64,000 nucleotides of DNA from Cunninghamia lanceolata (taxonomy: Eukaryota; Streptophyta; Pinopsida; Cupressales; Cupressaceae). Under the pieces are notes generated by a model. That model saw only the letters and a program-made list of their open reading frames with translations. It did no database searches and had not been told where the DNA came from. The translations under genes were made by a program, and so were the position numbers. Below, piece after piece: positions 36,001-48,682 of this stretch. The DNA is taken from positions 17,926,501 through 17,990,500 of the forward strand of contig BSBN01000254.1 of the NCBI GenBank assembly GCA_027924645.1, given 5' to 3'. Position 1 is the stretch's first letter. Every line of letters starts with the position of its first letter.

Positions 36001-36604
36001 ATGGATGAATGGGATGAGAATTGACCAATGCATGGATTTGGAAAGGTGAGGTGGAGACATGTGTGAGCTTTATTATTTAAATAATGGTCTTGCATGAATG
36101 AGGAAATATGAGGTGGAGACACATGTGACTCCCCTTAATTAAAAAATGCTATTTATTTAATCAAGTGCAGGGAGATGGGATAATGAGGGTTTAAGTTAAT
36201 TAATTAAGTGATTAACTTAATTAATATGGTTGTTGTAAATTAAGAGATGCGTTAATTAGTGGCATAAATTAATTAAGGGTTTACCTAATTAATTTGGGTC
36301 TAGGGGCTAGGTAGCTAATTAAATAAATGATATTCATTTAATTAGCCTAGGTTTAGTCGTGGGTTAGATGGATTAATTAAATAAGTGGACTTTATTTAAT
36401 TAATTTAGGTTAGTGGTAAAGGATAGGATAATTAGTTAAATAAATTATAATGTTTATTTAATCAATTATGGAAATGGACTATGGGGGAATTGTTAAATTA
36501 ATTAAATAAATTGATTTTGTTTAATTAATTACAGAAAGGGGATAAATTAGTGTAAGCATGTCCAGAAATGGTAGCATGGGTTATGTCATTTCTAGATGTC
36601 TACA
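36001..36604 (-). repeat. Duplicate of the right part of LTR L1
   Basis: Equals 25036-25639 at a fixed offset of 10965. It carries the hairpin array (36135-36530) and ends with the same TCTACA before TTTTGCCCC. Confidence 0.9.
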
Positions 36605-37651
36605 TTTTGCCCCTCTTTGATGTGGCGTAATGACCAAGTGGGAGTGGCGTTAGATCAAAGAAGTTTAGATTTTTTTCCCCAGTTGACGGGAAGAGGAAGA
36701 ATGGATGAGTGATGCCCCCTCGAGAGATTGAGCAAAAAAATAATTTTTTTCAAGTGAACTCTCAAAAAGGAGGGAACGGTGATAAAAATGGGGTTCAGGA
36801 TGAAAAACGAGTGAAAACAAATATGTTTTGTGGCCTGGGGGTGAAAAGGTAGGGTTAGGACTTACGTGGCAAGTATAGATAGGCTATGGATGGCCCATCA
36901 TGCCACATTTGAACACCTAAGCTTGCTAACTAGGAGAGAGAGAAGAATGACAGTGATGGCATAGAGAGGGATTCCACGCGAGACACACCAAGCTGAGAGG
37001 GTCTGAGAGTACCAATGTCCTCTGCAGGCTGGCTAGTTGGTATGTCACATATCCTTGACTTTGTCATTTTAGGTTTCAAGTCTTTTTTGGCATTGAATGC
37101 GGGTAGGTTAGATGTTATAGTGCCTGCGTGTTCACACATAGCACTAGAGGCTGAGTGATTAGCGCCTATGTCTCATTCAGCGCATTAGGCGTAGACAAAA
37201 TAGTCAACGCTCTATTAGCGCTTAGGGTAGGTAAAATAGCACTTGCGACTGTATTAGCTCCAACGTTGTATTTTTTGCACTTGCAGATAGTTTAGCACTT
37301 GTGTAAAGGGGTGTAACACTTACATCTAGATTGACGCTTGTGGGGTAGCTTGTAGTGCTTTTGTGCCGAAAGGTGCTAGCATGAGGTCAGGTAGCACTTT
37401 TGTGCCAAATGGCTCTAGCACAAGGTTCGGTAGTGCTTTCGTACTCAATGGCGCTAGCACAAGGTAGAATAGCGCTTGTGTGTTGAATGGTCTATTAGCG
37501 CAAGCGTGGGTAATGACACTTGTAGTTGATCTATTAGCACCTTCACACCTATTAGTGCTTTAGCAATGACTATTAGCACTTTCATGCCTATTGGTGCTTT
37601 AGCAAGAACTCTTAACGCTTTTGTATAATTTGTAGGAAAAGGTTTAACTTA
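36605..37651. repeat. Duplicate of the L1 element 3' leader and 39-bp array
   Basis: Equals 25640-26686 with no indel and very few substitutions (for example GCATGAGGTC at 37380 versus GCACGAGTTC at 26415). The 39-bp array is at 37352-37635. Confidence 0.9.
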
Positions 37652-39655
37652 ATGGCTTGGTGGATGTAGTATGACCTTCCTTCACTTCAGTCGAGGGTGC
37701 GCCAGGCACCAGTGTTAGCATTGAGGGTGAGATTATCACAGGTGGAGCATGGTCGATTGAGGTTGATCGACTTGTTATATATTGTAGAGATTCCAGTAAT
37801 TCAGGCTCATCGAGCCATGAAGATGACTTTGATAGAGCGGTGGCACAACGAGAGCTATGCATTTGTACTGCCAACAAGGAAGATTATGATCACTCTTGAG
37901 GATGTATGGAGGATTCTATGGATTCCTACCCATGGTGAGTGGGTGTTTTATGATCAGGCTAGCGGATTGGTGGTGTTGCGACGTGTGTTTTATCCTACCT
38001 AGGTTCCTACAGACCGGGTAGGGAAGGAGATGTTATGGGATGATGCTATGGGGAGACTAGGAGGTCTAGAGCTATACACTTGTGGAGTGATAGCTGGGTT
38101 ACTATTACTGGATTGACGCTCACGTTGATTCCCTATAGGGTGGAGGGATTTATTGGAGTAGATGATGGTGCGTAGTGTTGTGTATGCTTGGGGGCCATGT
38201 CTACTGGCCCAATTGTAACATGATATGCATATGATCATGTATTAGTGCAGGGAGAGCATTGGTTGTGGGGTTACACTCCTTCAAATTTGGGCTTGGCAGC
38301 ATATTGCAATTACCTAGCTAGTTTGTGCGCATGTACAACCATAGCTCATGACGTATGTATATGCTTACCAAGGTATATTATAGCATCAAGCACTAGGAGG
38401 ATGACGATATTGGAAGCATGTATTAGATGATATGACTACAGTGATATGGAGGCCATGGGTAGGTTGTGAGATGTGGATTGATGATGATGTACATATACCT
38501 TTTACCCAATAGCCTTAGTATCTGATTGGCTTGACTAAGCATAACTTGGATTGGTACCTCCCCGAGTATGTACTTCGACAGTTTGGTTTGCAACAGGATG
38601 TGCCTCAGGTAGAGGTGATTTTTTCTTAGGTTAGGTGAGAGATTGAGAGGTGGGGAGATGGATTGGATGTAGCTACAATGATTATATAGTTTTAGCGTTT
38701 GGGTGCAATTGTTTGGGATTGGGGGTTAGTCGTGATTGATGCTGGCATGACTCTTGAGTATGATGCTTGGTGGGTTAGGTTTAGACTTGTATGGGTGACC
38801 ATTACACATGGTCAGATGGTGGTGGTGGAGATGGGTAGTTAGGATGATGATGAGGAGGATCTTAAAGGTGGTGATGATGGAGGTGATGGTGGTGGTGGTG
38901 GTGATGATGGAGATCAGATGCAGATTCTAGCAGTTGTTGCAACAGGGGGACCGGGTAGGGGGTGTCGAGTATGCCCTAGAGTAAACATGTAGGCAGGAGG
39001 GGATGGAGATGGGGATGGGGATGACATGGATACTTTGAGGTATCAGGTGGTGAGCCTGGAGGAAGAGGTAAGGCAGATATAACGGGAGCGATACTCCCTG
39101 CAAGGAGAGAGATATAACACACTTTTGGAAGTGGAGCGATTGCAGGGTTTGGTGGATGGGGGTGGTGTTGGTGATGGGGCTGAGCTAGCGAGGGTAGCGA
39201 CCAAGAAGGATGGGGAGAGGGTACTTTGATAGGGTGCCAAGGTTATGAGATAAAGGGTTGAGGCTCATATATCTCAGTTACAACAACAAGTGAGTCATTT
39301 ACATGGGCTGGTGGATGAGAGTGGGATGGCTCAGATGTGGGGTGATTATACCTGTGTTCAGGTAGAGTTGGCCAAGGCTATAGGGTGGGTAGAGTATTAT
39401 CACATCCTGTATCATGTAGTGGTGTTGGTTGATCAAAGGGAGGCTAGCTACAATCAACGGAGCCGATCAGGGGTGAGTCCTAGGTCAATGAGGACCTGGA
39501 CATCGTCGGTGAGAGGACCAATTAGACATCCACCTTTGACAATGCCTCCACCAGTGGTGACACCAAATGATATAGGGGTAGGGCCTTCTAGAGCACTACA
39601 AAGATCACCTCCTCATTTTCCCACTCCTTCTCATCAAGGGAGCTTAGCTCGGTGA
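37652..39655 (+). pseudogene. Plant mobile domain (PMD) protein gene, antisense to its host element
   Basis: This copy lacks the element B insertion and can be read through. Motifs in order: IERWHNESYAFVLPT and MITLEDVWRILWIP (37775-37930), YAWGPCLLAQL (near 38190), DWYLPEYVLRQFGLQQDVPQ (near 38550-38610), then Asp/Gly-rich repeats (38830-38920), a coiled-coil stretch (39020-39330) and a Pro/Ser-rich end (39480-39655). The middle motifs and their order match PMD (aminotransferase-like, plant mobile domain) proteins, which are found in transposons and in a few host genes of the MAIN/MAIL type. About ten stops and some frameshifts mean it is dead. It runs opposite to the LTR and polypurine tract of its element, as antisense extra ORFs do in Tat-lineage Ty3/gypsy elements. 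Confidence 0.7.
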
Positions 39656-42585
39656 TTTTGTATATGTTTGCGGGCTTATTTATTGTAAACATTTGATGGA
39701 TTTAGCCCTTTGGGCAGATTTTTGTATTATGACCATTGATGTATATATGAGATGTACATGTGTATATATGGATGTATATATTTGTGTGTATGTGTGTGTG
39801 TGTGTGTGTATTTATGAGATGATCATTTTATTACCAATTTTATGACGTTATGATGGTTTATGGACGTGTTTTGATTTTTGTTTTGGTTATGGTTTATTAT
39901 GTTGATGGATGGATGCATTATGATTTATGGATGATGTGGATTATATGTTCTATGGATATGGATGCATTATGATGTATGGATGATGTGGATTATGATGTTC
40001 TATGGATATAGATGCATTATGATTTATGGATGATGTGGATTATGATGTTCTATGGATATGGATGTATTATGATTTATGGGTGTATGATGTGGATTATATT
40101 AATGGTATTTTGGATGTTTGTTATGGATATGATATGATGTTATGGTTATGATTTGGAAATGAAATGATTATGAGGATGATTAAGATTATGATTACGTAAT
40201 GCAATGATTATGATGTTGATGATGTAATGATTGTAATGATGATGATTATGATTATGATATGGTAATATGATGATTATGATTTTGATTATGTAATGTAATG
40301 ATTATGATGTTGATGATGTAATGATTGTAATGATGATGATTATGATTATGATATGGTATTCTGATGATTGTGATATGGTAATATGATGATTATGATTTTG
40401 ATTATGTAATGTAATGATTATGATGTTGATGTTGTAATGGTTGTGATGATGATGATTATGATGTTATAATAATGTATGTGGATGCATGTGTGATGTGGAT
40501 GCAACGGGAATGGATGATCTTGGTCATGATACAAAATGTCCTTGAGGGGGGATGGGTAGATGGGTGGGTGGGGGAGATACTGTTTGCTGGGGGATGGTAG
40601 TTAGTTGGTAAAGGTTATGGGTATGTTGGTTAGGGGATGCTAGGGTGGGATTCGATCATTGTCCTTATTAATGCAAAGCCATAGGTAGGGGTGTTATGGG
40701 GAGATACAAGTCTTGGTAGGTTAGATGGGTAGTGATGTATGATTGGGTGTTAGTGGCAGAAAATGTCACATTAGTTCTATAAAAAGAACATGATATGTGT
40801 ATAGGTGTTGGTCGGGTGTTGGGTGGCTATGTGGAAGTTTGCTGAGTAGTTAGGTGGATAAGTGGGGTGGGTATATTGTGAAACCTTTTATTTTTGAAGA
40901 TGTAGGTAGGGGATGATGGTTTGATTTGATAGATTGGCTAGGGGTTGGCATTGTGTTGGTATGTTTTAGAGCAATCCTAAATTTTATTATATCAAAGAGG
41001 ATATTTTCACCAAGGTATAAAGGACCAGGGTGATGATGTATATCCAATTTTTGTATGGACTTGACGCTCAAACAAAATGCTGTCCTTAGTCATGCCCAAC
41101 TTAGTACAATCTTTTCTAGATGTGGGGGAGAGAACTTAGAGAATTAAAGTCCTAATGCATAGAAGGTATAAGCCTTAGATGCAAAGAAGTGATGGTATGC
41201 AAAAAGATATCCCGTCACGTACAAGATATGAATACTAGTTGGAGTAATTTAAAAACATCCAACAAACATGGCATACACCAACAAATAACTCTTACCTCAT
41301 TCTATACCATCCACTTATGCACCAAGATATGGAAGATCAAGGTGGTGTTTTGGATAAACATAGAAGAGGTATAAAAGATAAATAAAAAACAAAAGACCAA
41401 TCGACAGATGAACCAACAACCATTGAGTCTCTTGCCAAGAGTATAGATAGATGTGATTGGACCATGCCTATTGTGGGAGCGATATATCCTAAGGCATGGG
41501 TTGTGATGATAGATTTTTGAAAGACAAGCTTAAGATCAAATGGTGGTATGGTGATTTAGAAGGTTGATCAAGTAGAATGTTGTTTTTGTCAGCTTTGTTT
41601 ATGCTCAATTGCTCTGACATGTCCCCATATTTATTTCTTTGGGATTTTTGGAGATATTTTGATTTTTTTTGCATTTTTGATTGATTTTGTGATTTTTTTT
41701 TGTGTTTTTGATGGATTTTGTGATTTTTGATGAATTTTGTGTTTTTTTGTGTGTTTTTGATGGATTTTTAATAGTTGTAAGGGATTAATTACTTGCCCTA
41801 CTTAGTAGATATAAAGTGTACTTAAGTTGTTCTTGAGGCTTTTTTGACTACCTTATCAAAATAGAATTTTTTGTTCCAAATATTTTTGGTGTTTTGAGTA
41901 TTTTTTTGTTTTTGTGTTTTTATGGATATTTGGATGTTTTCGTGTTTTTTTGGATATATGGATGTTTTTGTGTTTTTCTAGATATTTGGATGTTTTTTGT
42001 GTTTTTCTTGATATTTGGATGTTTTTTGTGTTTTTTTGGATATTTGGATGTTTTTATGTTTTTTTGGATATTTGGATGTTTTTGTGTTTTTTTGGATATT
42101 TGGATGTTTTTGTGTTTTTTTGGATATTTGAATGTTTTTGTGTTTTTTTGCATATTTGGATTTTTTTTTGTGTTTTTATGGATATTTGGATGTTTTAAAT
42201 GTGTTTTTCTGGATATTCGATTTGTACAAGGGGTCGATAGTATGCATACAAAGATCCAATTCTTCAAGGATTTGTCCTTGGCATGGGATGATAATGGGTG
42301 GGTCATAATGGGAGGGATTGTGACGCTTACTATTTACAATGTCAAGCCATGATGCGTTAGGTGTGGAGTGATAGAGGATGAAGTATGGATTGGCTATGTG
42401 AACAAGGACTTAGTAGATGGTGGATGTGGTCGCTATGCATGGCGCTTGAGATAGTTTTTCACCATGGTACTTGTCCAAGGTGCCACCAAAGTGGTTTTCA
42501 CCTTTGGACGAATTTATTGCACTCAATTTTTTGTAATTTTTTATTTTTTATTTTGATTTTTTTTTTGCTTGGGATATTTGATGGG
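39656..42585. other. Low-complexity spacer between the PMD gene and pol
   Basis: Contains a (GT)n tract at 39783-39810, degenerate repeats built on GATGTGGATTATGATG and ATGATTATGATT (39900-40480), and a 27-bp-type tandem repeat at 41890-42215. Between 40500 and 41880 no structure or gene is recognised. Confidence 0.6.
41890..42215. repeat. Tandem repeat, unit near TTTTTGGATATTTGGATG
   Basis: About twelve imperfect copies of a 26-29-bp unit. Because of the period, both strands carry long repetitive ORFs (Phe/Trp/Gly-rich on plus, Lys/Asn-rich on minus), which I do not regard as genes. A related repeat is at 53960-54335 in element H. Confidence 0.85.
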
Positions 42586-45500
42586 TCAGGTGTAAAACTT
42601 CTTGAGATGCATGATGTTCATAGGCTCATCTAGAGGTTGTCCCTTAGGTGTTGCTAGTTGATATGCTCCTAATCCATAACTGGCTGTTATAACAAAAGGT
42701 CCCAACTAATTTGGTTCATACTTTCTTTTTTTGTTACAATCTTGTAAGTTCTTATGGTTTTCCATTAATACAAGATCACCTATTTCAAAGTGGCGAGTCT
42801 TGATTTTCTTGTTGTAGCTTTTGTGGAGGTGATTTTGATATGCTTGCAAGTGGTTGAGAGCGTTGAGGCATTTTTCATCCAAGAGTTCCAACTCATGTAG
42901 TCGTGCAACCTAATACTCCTCCTTATTAATGAGATTTTGTAGTGATATTCTCAGAGAGGGGAGCTCGACCTCAATGGTTAAGATGACTTCAGAACTAAAG
43001 ATGAGGGAATATGGAGTGGCTCCTAAAGGGGTAGGGATGCTGGTACGATAGGCCCAAAGGGCTAGTTTAAGCTGTAAGTGCCAATCACGGTCGACTTCAT
43101 TAACTGTGTTCTTTCAAATTCTCAAGATGGTTTTGTTTGAAGCTTCAACTTGACCATTTCCTTAAGGGTAGTAGGGGATGGAAAAGTGATATTGGATATG
43201 GATTTTTTTACAAAAGGTGTGAACTTCTTGATTTTTAAAAGGTTTCCCATTGTCAATAATTATATCAAGGGGGATACCATAGCAACATATGATATAATGG
43301 AGTATGAATTTGAATATTTACATGCCTATAATATATGTAAGTGGAATGGCTTCAACCCATTTTGTAAAATATTCAGTAGCGGTGATAATGAATTTATGAC
43401 CATTAGAGGAGGGTGGATGGATTTTTCTGATGAGGTTGAGCCCCCATTATGAGAAGGGCCACAGAGTAGTGATGGGTTGCAATTCTTGAGATGGAGCATG
43501 GATTAAGTCACCGTACTGCTGACAGGGAAGGCATTTTTAAATAAATTGGTGAGCATCTTGTTCCAGAGTCAGCCAATAATATCCTATTCTTAATATTTGC
43601 TTTGCTAGGGTAGGTCCATTGGAGTGTGCCCCACAGATACCTTCATGTACCAATTGTAAGATAGTTTGGACTTCTCTTGAATCAAGACACCTTAAAAGGG
43701 TACCATCGAGACTTTTTCAATATATATTGTTGCTGATGATGGTGAAACAAGTGGTTCGGCGTTGGGTGGATGATAGGTCTGGTGGAATGATGTAATCATG
43801 GAGATAGCAGTAGATGTCCTGGTACTAAGGGGATAGGGGACCGACAATGTCACAAACTAGCTCAGACTATGGGAGATCATATGCTAACATTGCTAATTCT
43901 TCAATGAGAAATTCATAACGCTGGCTATTTTTCTGCATGTCCACAAGAGAACCTATGGTAGCCATCACATATGTTGCTTTGTTGTTAAGTCTAGTGACTT
44001 GCTCAAACTACATTTCAGAGAAGTATTCCTTAAAGTCTTGTACCATTTTCTTATAGGGTAGAAGCTTGTTATCTTTTGTTTTGTACTCATTGTTTACCTA
44101 TTTTATTACCAATTGGGAGTCACCATAAATTGTTAGTTTCTTTATTCTCCATTGGATAGCCATGCAGAATCTGGTGATAAGTGCTTCATATTCCACTATA
44201 TTATTAGTGCAAGGGAATGTTATCTTGTAGGACTTAGGGATGCAGCCTTTTTGAGGAGTGAAAAATAGGGTCCTTGCCCCCAATCCACGATGTGTATATG
44301 ATCCATCAAAGTATATTTTCCATCCTGGTGTAGGTGCGACTGTGAAGATGGAATCATCTAGGAATTTGGAAAGAAGTGGATGTTATGTTGGGATTAGCGA
44401 ATCTGCTAGCTAATCTATTATGATCTATCATTATATAGCCTTTCTCTCTGTGTATTCAATGTCAAATTCACTAAGGATCATTACCCACTTAGACATACAA
44501 CATGTGAGAGATGCTTTTGACAAAAGGTACTTTAGCGGGTCTATTTTTGCGATGAGCTTAGTTTTGTGATTAAGCATGTAGTGTCATAGTTTATGAGATG
44601 AAAATACGATCACACGACCTGCCCTTTCAGTTGGTGTGTAATTAAGCTCATATCCCACTAAGGTACAACTGATGTGATATATGGTTCTTTCTTTCCCATT
44701 ATCATCATGTTGTGCTAGCAAGTCCCCTATTGTTGTTTCTATTGCTAAGATGTATAATAATAGGGTTTGTCCTAGTTTTGGTAGCATGAGAACTGGCGGT
44801 GTCGCAAGGTATTCCTTCAGTTGTTCAAAGGCTTTCTGACAATTTGTAACCCATGTGAATGCCACATATTTTTAGAGGAGATGCTGAAATGGGTGGCATT
44901 TGTTGGCTAGCTATGACATGAAGCGTCTAATGGATTGGAGCTTTCCTTGTAGGCTTCAGAGTTGCTTCAGATTTTTGGAGGAGACATTTCAACTATAGAT
45001 TTCACCTTTGCTGGATCAACTTCTATGCCTCGTTGAGATACAGTTGTAGCCTAGACGTTTTCCTGAAGTAACTCTAAAGGCACATTTTTTTGGATTGAGA
45101 CACACCTTATATTCTTCTAGTCGATCAAAGATTTTAGCTAAGACATCTAGGTTTTCTTCTCTTGTTTTTGACTTCCCCAGTAATTCATCTACATAATCTC
45201 CCATGATCTTGTGAAACATGCCATGGAATATTACAGTCATTGCCCTTTGATATGTAGCTCTTGTATTTTTAAGCCCAAAGGGCATGACTACACAGCAATA
45301 AGTGCCTCATGCACTTGAATGAATGCAGTTTTATGTTGATCTTCTTCAGCTATTCTTATTTGATTGTATCCTAAAAACCATACATGAGAGATAGCATCTC
45401 ATGTCCAGTTGTTAAATCTACTATGATGTTGATATTGGGAAGGGGGAAGTCATCCTTAGGACATGCTTTGTTCAGATCTTTGAAGTCTATACACACACGG

Positions 45501-46419
45501 ATTCCCCCAGTGACTTTTGCTACTGGTACAATATTTGAGACCCATTTAGGATAGTCTATGGGTCAGATGAAACCAACACCTAGGAGTTTCTTGAGTTCAA
45601 CTTTGACTAGAAGTGCTATTTTTGAATTTATTTTTTTGAGTTTCTACTTGATTGGTTTTGCATTAGGTTGTACTGCCAAGTGATGTACCACTAGCACAGG
45701 ATCTAAACCAGGCATATCGGCATATGTCCATGCAAAATTCTTGCTTCTCTGTTTGAAGAATGCTGAAAATTTAGTTTGCTTTGCAAGGGTGAGTGAAGTT
45801 GTTTGAAAGGTGATTTTAGGTGACTCATCTGTCCCAAGGTTCATCTATTGTGATTCTTCTACTAGGATGGGGGACCTTTCTCGATATAATGTTGGTACTT
45901 CATAGAGGTCCATTCTCTCATCTTCTCGCACCTCTAGGAGGTTTTCACTAGGAGATACGTCCTTTATTTTTACTTTTTTACCATCTGAAAGTGCCACATT
46001 GTGGTTTTCACTAGGGGATGTATTTTTTATTTTTATGTTTTTGTGACTAAGAGACATGGTGGTCTCCCCGAAATAGGCATATACGTTGAGCTCTATAATA
46101 TATCCTAATTTATGGTCTCCCAAGGGTATGTGCATTCTTACCCCCATTAGTTCTACAATGGCCTCATCATTTTGAACAATATCAAATATTGGAGGTCCTT
46201 GTTGGTCCCAATATATGAGTGTGGGATAGACAAGTGGAAGGTCATTGGATGATGATGGTGTGGTTGAAAGATCGTATATGGTGCAAATGGATGATTCAAA
46301 GAGTTTGGTGAAATCTTCAAAAGAGTCTTGACAATACCCTTCGCTAGTGTTCTTGATAGTAGGAAAGGCCTTATCCACCTCACTTAAGATATATTCCAGT
46401 TCTGAGGATACAAGCTTGT

Positions 46420-46570
46420 GTTTTCCATATCCTAGTCCTTGCTATTAGGGATTCTTTGTTATTTGGATAGGATCGATGATTCCTTGTCCATGAAGGCCTA
46501 GACCGCCTTGTCCTTTATATCCCATGCTCTTCACAATGCTAAGACCTTTTCCATATTTTTCTATAGTTAG
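46420..46570 (-). other. G-patch segment in the gypsy polyprotein
   Basis: Reads SMGYKGQGGLGLHGQGIIDP, then two stops and QGLGYGKH, matching the Gly-rich G-patch consensus. G-patches bind RNA or DEAH helicases in host proteins and occur next to the protease in some retroelements. The equivalent in element H lies at 57115-57235. Confidence 0.65.
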
Positions 46571-47083
46571 GACAGGAGCTTTGTCTTCTCCTTCTTCTTC
46601 TTCTTCTTTGTATAGCTAGGAGGATATGTCTTCAAGAACATCTTGCTCCATTAGGTGTCTTTGTTCAAAGGTTGGTGACAGTTTACATTTGATGACAACC
46701 ATGGATACTGCATCATATTTTGTCTTACCAAATGCTTTAGGGGATAGTGGAAGTTGCCCTACACAAAATGTACCATGTAGGTCGTACTCTCCACACCCCA
46801 TGTCACTTACTTTGATCTTTATCTTAGGGATAGTGGGTGGTGATTTGGAAGTGGATGCAATGTTAGATGGATCAATGTAGGACGTGGATGGTTTTGTAGC
46901 ATTAATGTATGGACAAAAAGTCTTATCTTGTCCTTCCAAGAAGCTACAATATTGGAAAGGACGAGGATCGACATATATGGTAACTTCAGTCCCATTATGT
47001 GGAAATTTTAGGCATTGGTAGAAAGTGGATGGAATGGATTGCATGGTGTGGATCCATGGACAACTGAGGAGAATATTGTAGGG

Positions 47084-48031
47084 TAAATGTTCAAAGTTGT
47101 GTCACACTTTGGGCCAACTTATCAGTATAAACGAATTTAAGTATTTCCAACTAAAAGTCAACTTTGGTGAAACTTATATTCTATCTGGAGATCTAGGACA
47201 CAAAGTTTCCAATTGGAACCATCCACTAAAAACATATGTAGCATCACTTTGGGGCTCATTTGCCAAAAATATGAAATTATTTGAAAAACTTGATGTTCTA
47301 ACAACTCCTACTCATGCAAATAATCATTTTAAAATAATCTAAAAATACCCTTTTGTAGATCTATAAGTCTAATTTGTAAAAATATAATTTTTTAAACATT
47401 TCAATTAATGTTTATATTTTATTTTTTTATTTCCACTAAAAGTAGGTCATCAACACCAAAATATGGTGTTGATTGTTCTCTCAAGAAAAAATAGTAAAGT
47501 TTATCAAAATTTTTTCAAAAAAATATGATGCACTAGAGGAGAGATTCCTTGTCAAGATGATATAATTTTTTTTTCCTATTTTGGATAAATAATCAAGACA
47601 AAAGTTGACATCCCATCGAAACAATTGTGTTTTCATTACACGCAACTTTCAAGATTTATTTAAAATATATATTTATCAAATTGGGGAAAAAAATAATCCA
47701 TGCACTAAAGTTTTGAGTTATGAATACACAAAAAATACATAAGGAAAATAAATATAATTTACTATATAAAGTGCGACGTCCCATTCAACCTTATTTTCAA
47801 CATTTTATCAGAAACTAAATTATAGTGTCAATTTTATAAAATACTACATTTAAATAATTTTTAATTTTTTAAAAATACAAACATAAAATACACTAAAAAA
47901 TCTACATTTTATTAGTTTACATCATTTTAAAATTCAAAACATACACGTCACTTTGTAGTGATTCAAGTTAAAAAGTTATATCAGTGTTGGTCATTTCCTT
48001 TATAAAAGTGTGACACAACTTTGAACTTACC
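47084..48031. mobile_element. 948-bp TIR (MITE-like) DNA transposon with 8-bp TSD
   Basis: A 22-bp perfect inverted repeat (47089-47110 and 48005-48026, core TCAAAGTTGTGTCACAC) bounds an AT-rich segment. TTGTAGGG flanks it at 47076-47083 and 48032-48039. Removing the insert restores the gypsy protease frame (LDLDLPY-N-ILLS-CPW). The inner region encodes no transposase; the longest ORF is 81 codons. The TSD length fits hAT, or Mutator if the ninth base is allowed to differ. The outermost 5-6 bp of the two ends do not match each other, so the exact termini are slightly uncertain. Confidence 0.85.
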
Positions 48032-48682
48032 TTGTAGGGGAGATCAAGATCAAGCACTTGGTATGTTGTTTCCAAAACCTTTTGTTCAACCTGGATTGGG
48101 AGCTTGATGGTTCCTTCATATTGTCTCTCTATGTCTTCATAACATTTGATAGTTATGCTTTTACATGAATCCACAACTTCATCAAAATATCCCAAGTGTT
48201 TTATTAATTTCAGAGTGTAAAGGTTTAGGCCAGAGCCACCATCTATTAAGACTCATTTAATGATATGCTTATGGATGCGAACTTCGATATGCAAGGCTTC
48301 ATTGTGTGATGGATTGGATGTAGATAAATCTTGTTTGGAAAAGGTTAGTGGTGAGGTGAAGATAAGTGTCCAACCATGGCTTGAAATTGGTTCACATTAA
48401 TGTCATTGGGGACTCGAGCTTCCAACAATGCTTTATCGAGGACTTCCTTATGGAGGGGTGATGTACGGATCAACTCCAAGATAGATATTAAAGCAAGAGT
48501 CTTTCTGAGGTGGTCAAGAAGATTGTATTTATTGTAGAATGTGTCACTTGTGGATGTGGTAGTGGTGTGTGGATCTTCGGATGAGGCTCCTCAAATAGTG
48601 ATGCAACCACAACAAGTGGTGATAACACAATAGGGAGATTTAGCTTTCATGGTGATAGTGGCTATGCGTTTAGGACATTCTT

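Larger units (their letters stand above)
42586..48195 (-). pseudogene. Ty3/gypsy (Tat-like) pol: protease, G-patch, RT, RNase H, integrase
   Basis: Minus-strand order from 48195: protease C-terminal part (KSITIKCYEDIERQYEGTIK, LDLDLPY), a TIR transposon at 47084-48031, then MQSIPSTFYQCLKFPHNGTE, a G-patch (46570-46420), a linker (46378-45845), RT (about 45660-45000) with ACPKDDFPLP and MPFGLKNTRATYQRAM, RNase H (44865-44098), and integrase to the stop at 42586. Integrase shows the H-H-C-C zinc site, DNG, GNGQVEASNK and a GPF/Y end. The DLNKACPKD motif points to the Tat group. Key residues are lost: RT YVDD reads YVDE, the integrase first Asp is Asn (WGLN), and there are many stops and frameshifts. 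Other sites remain recognisable, so decay is recent enough to assign every domain. Confidence 0.85.

Noticed and set aside
41894..42352. 152-residue Phe/Trp/Gly-rich plus-strand ORF
   Set aside because: It is produced by a tandem DNA repeat; overlapping frames on both strands are equally open.
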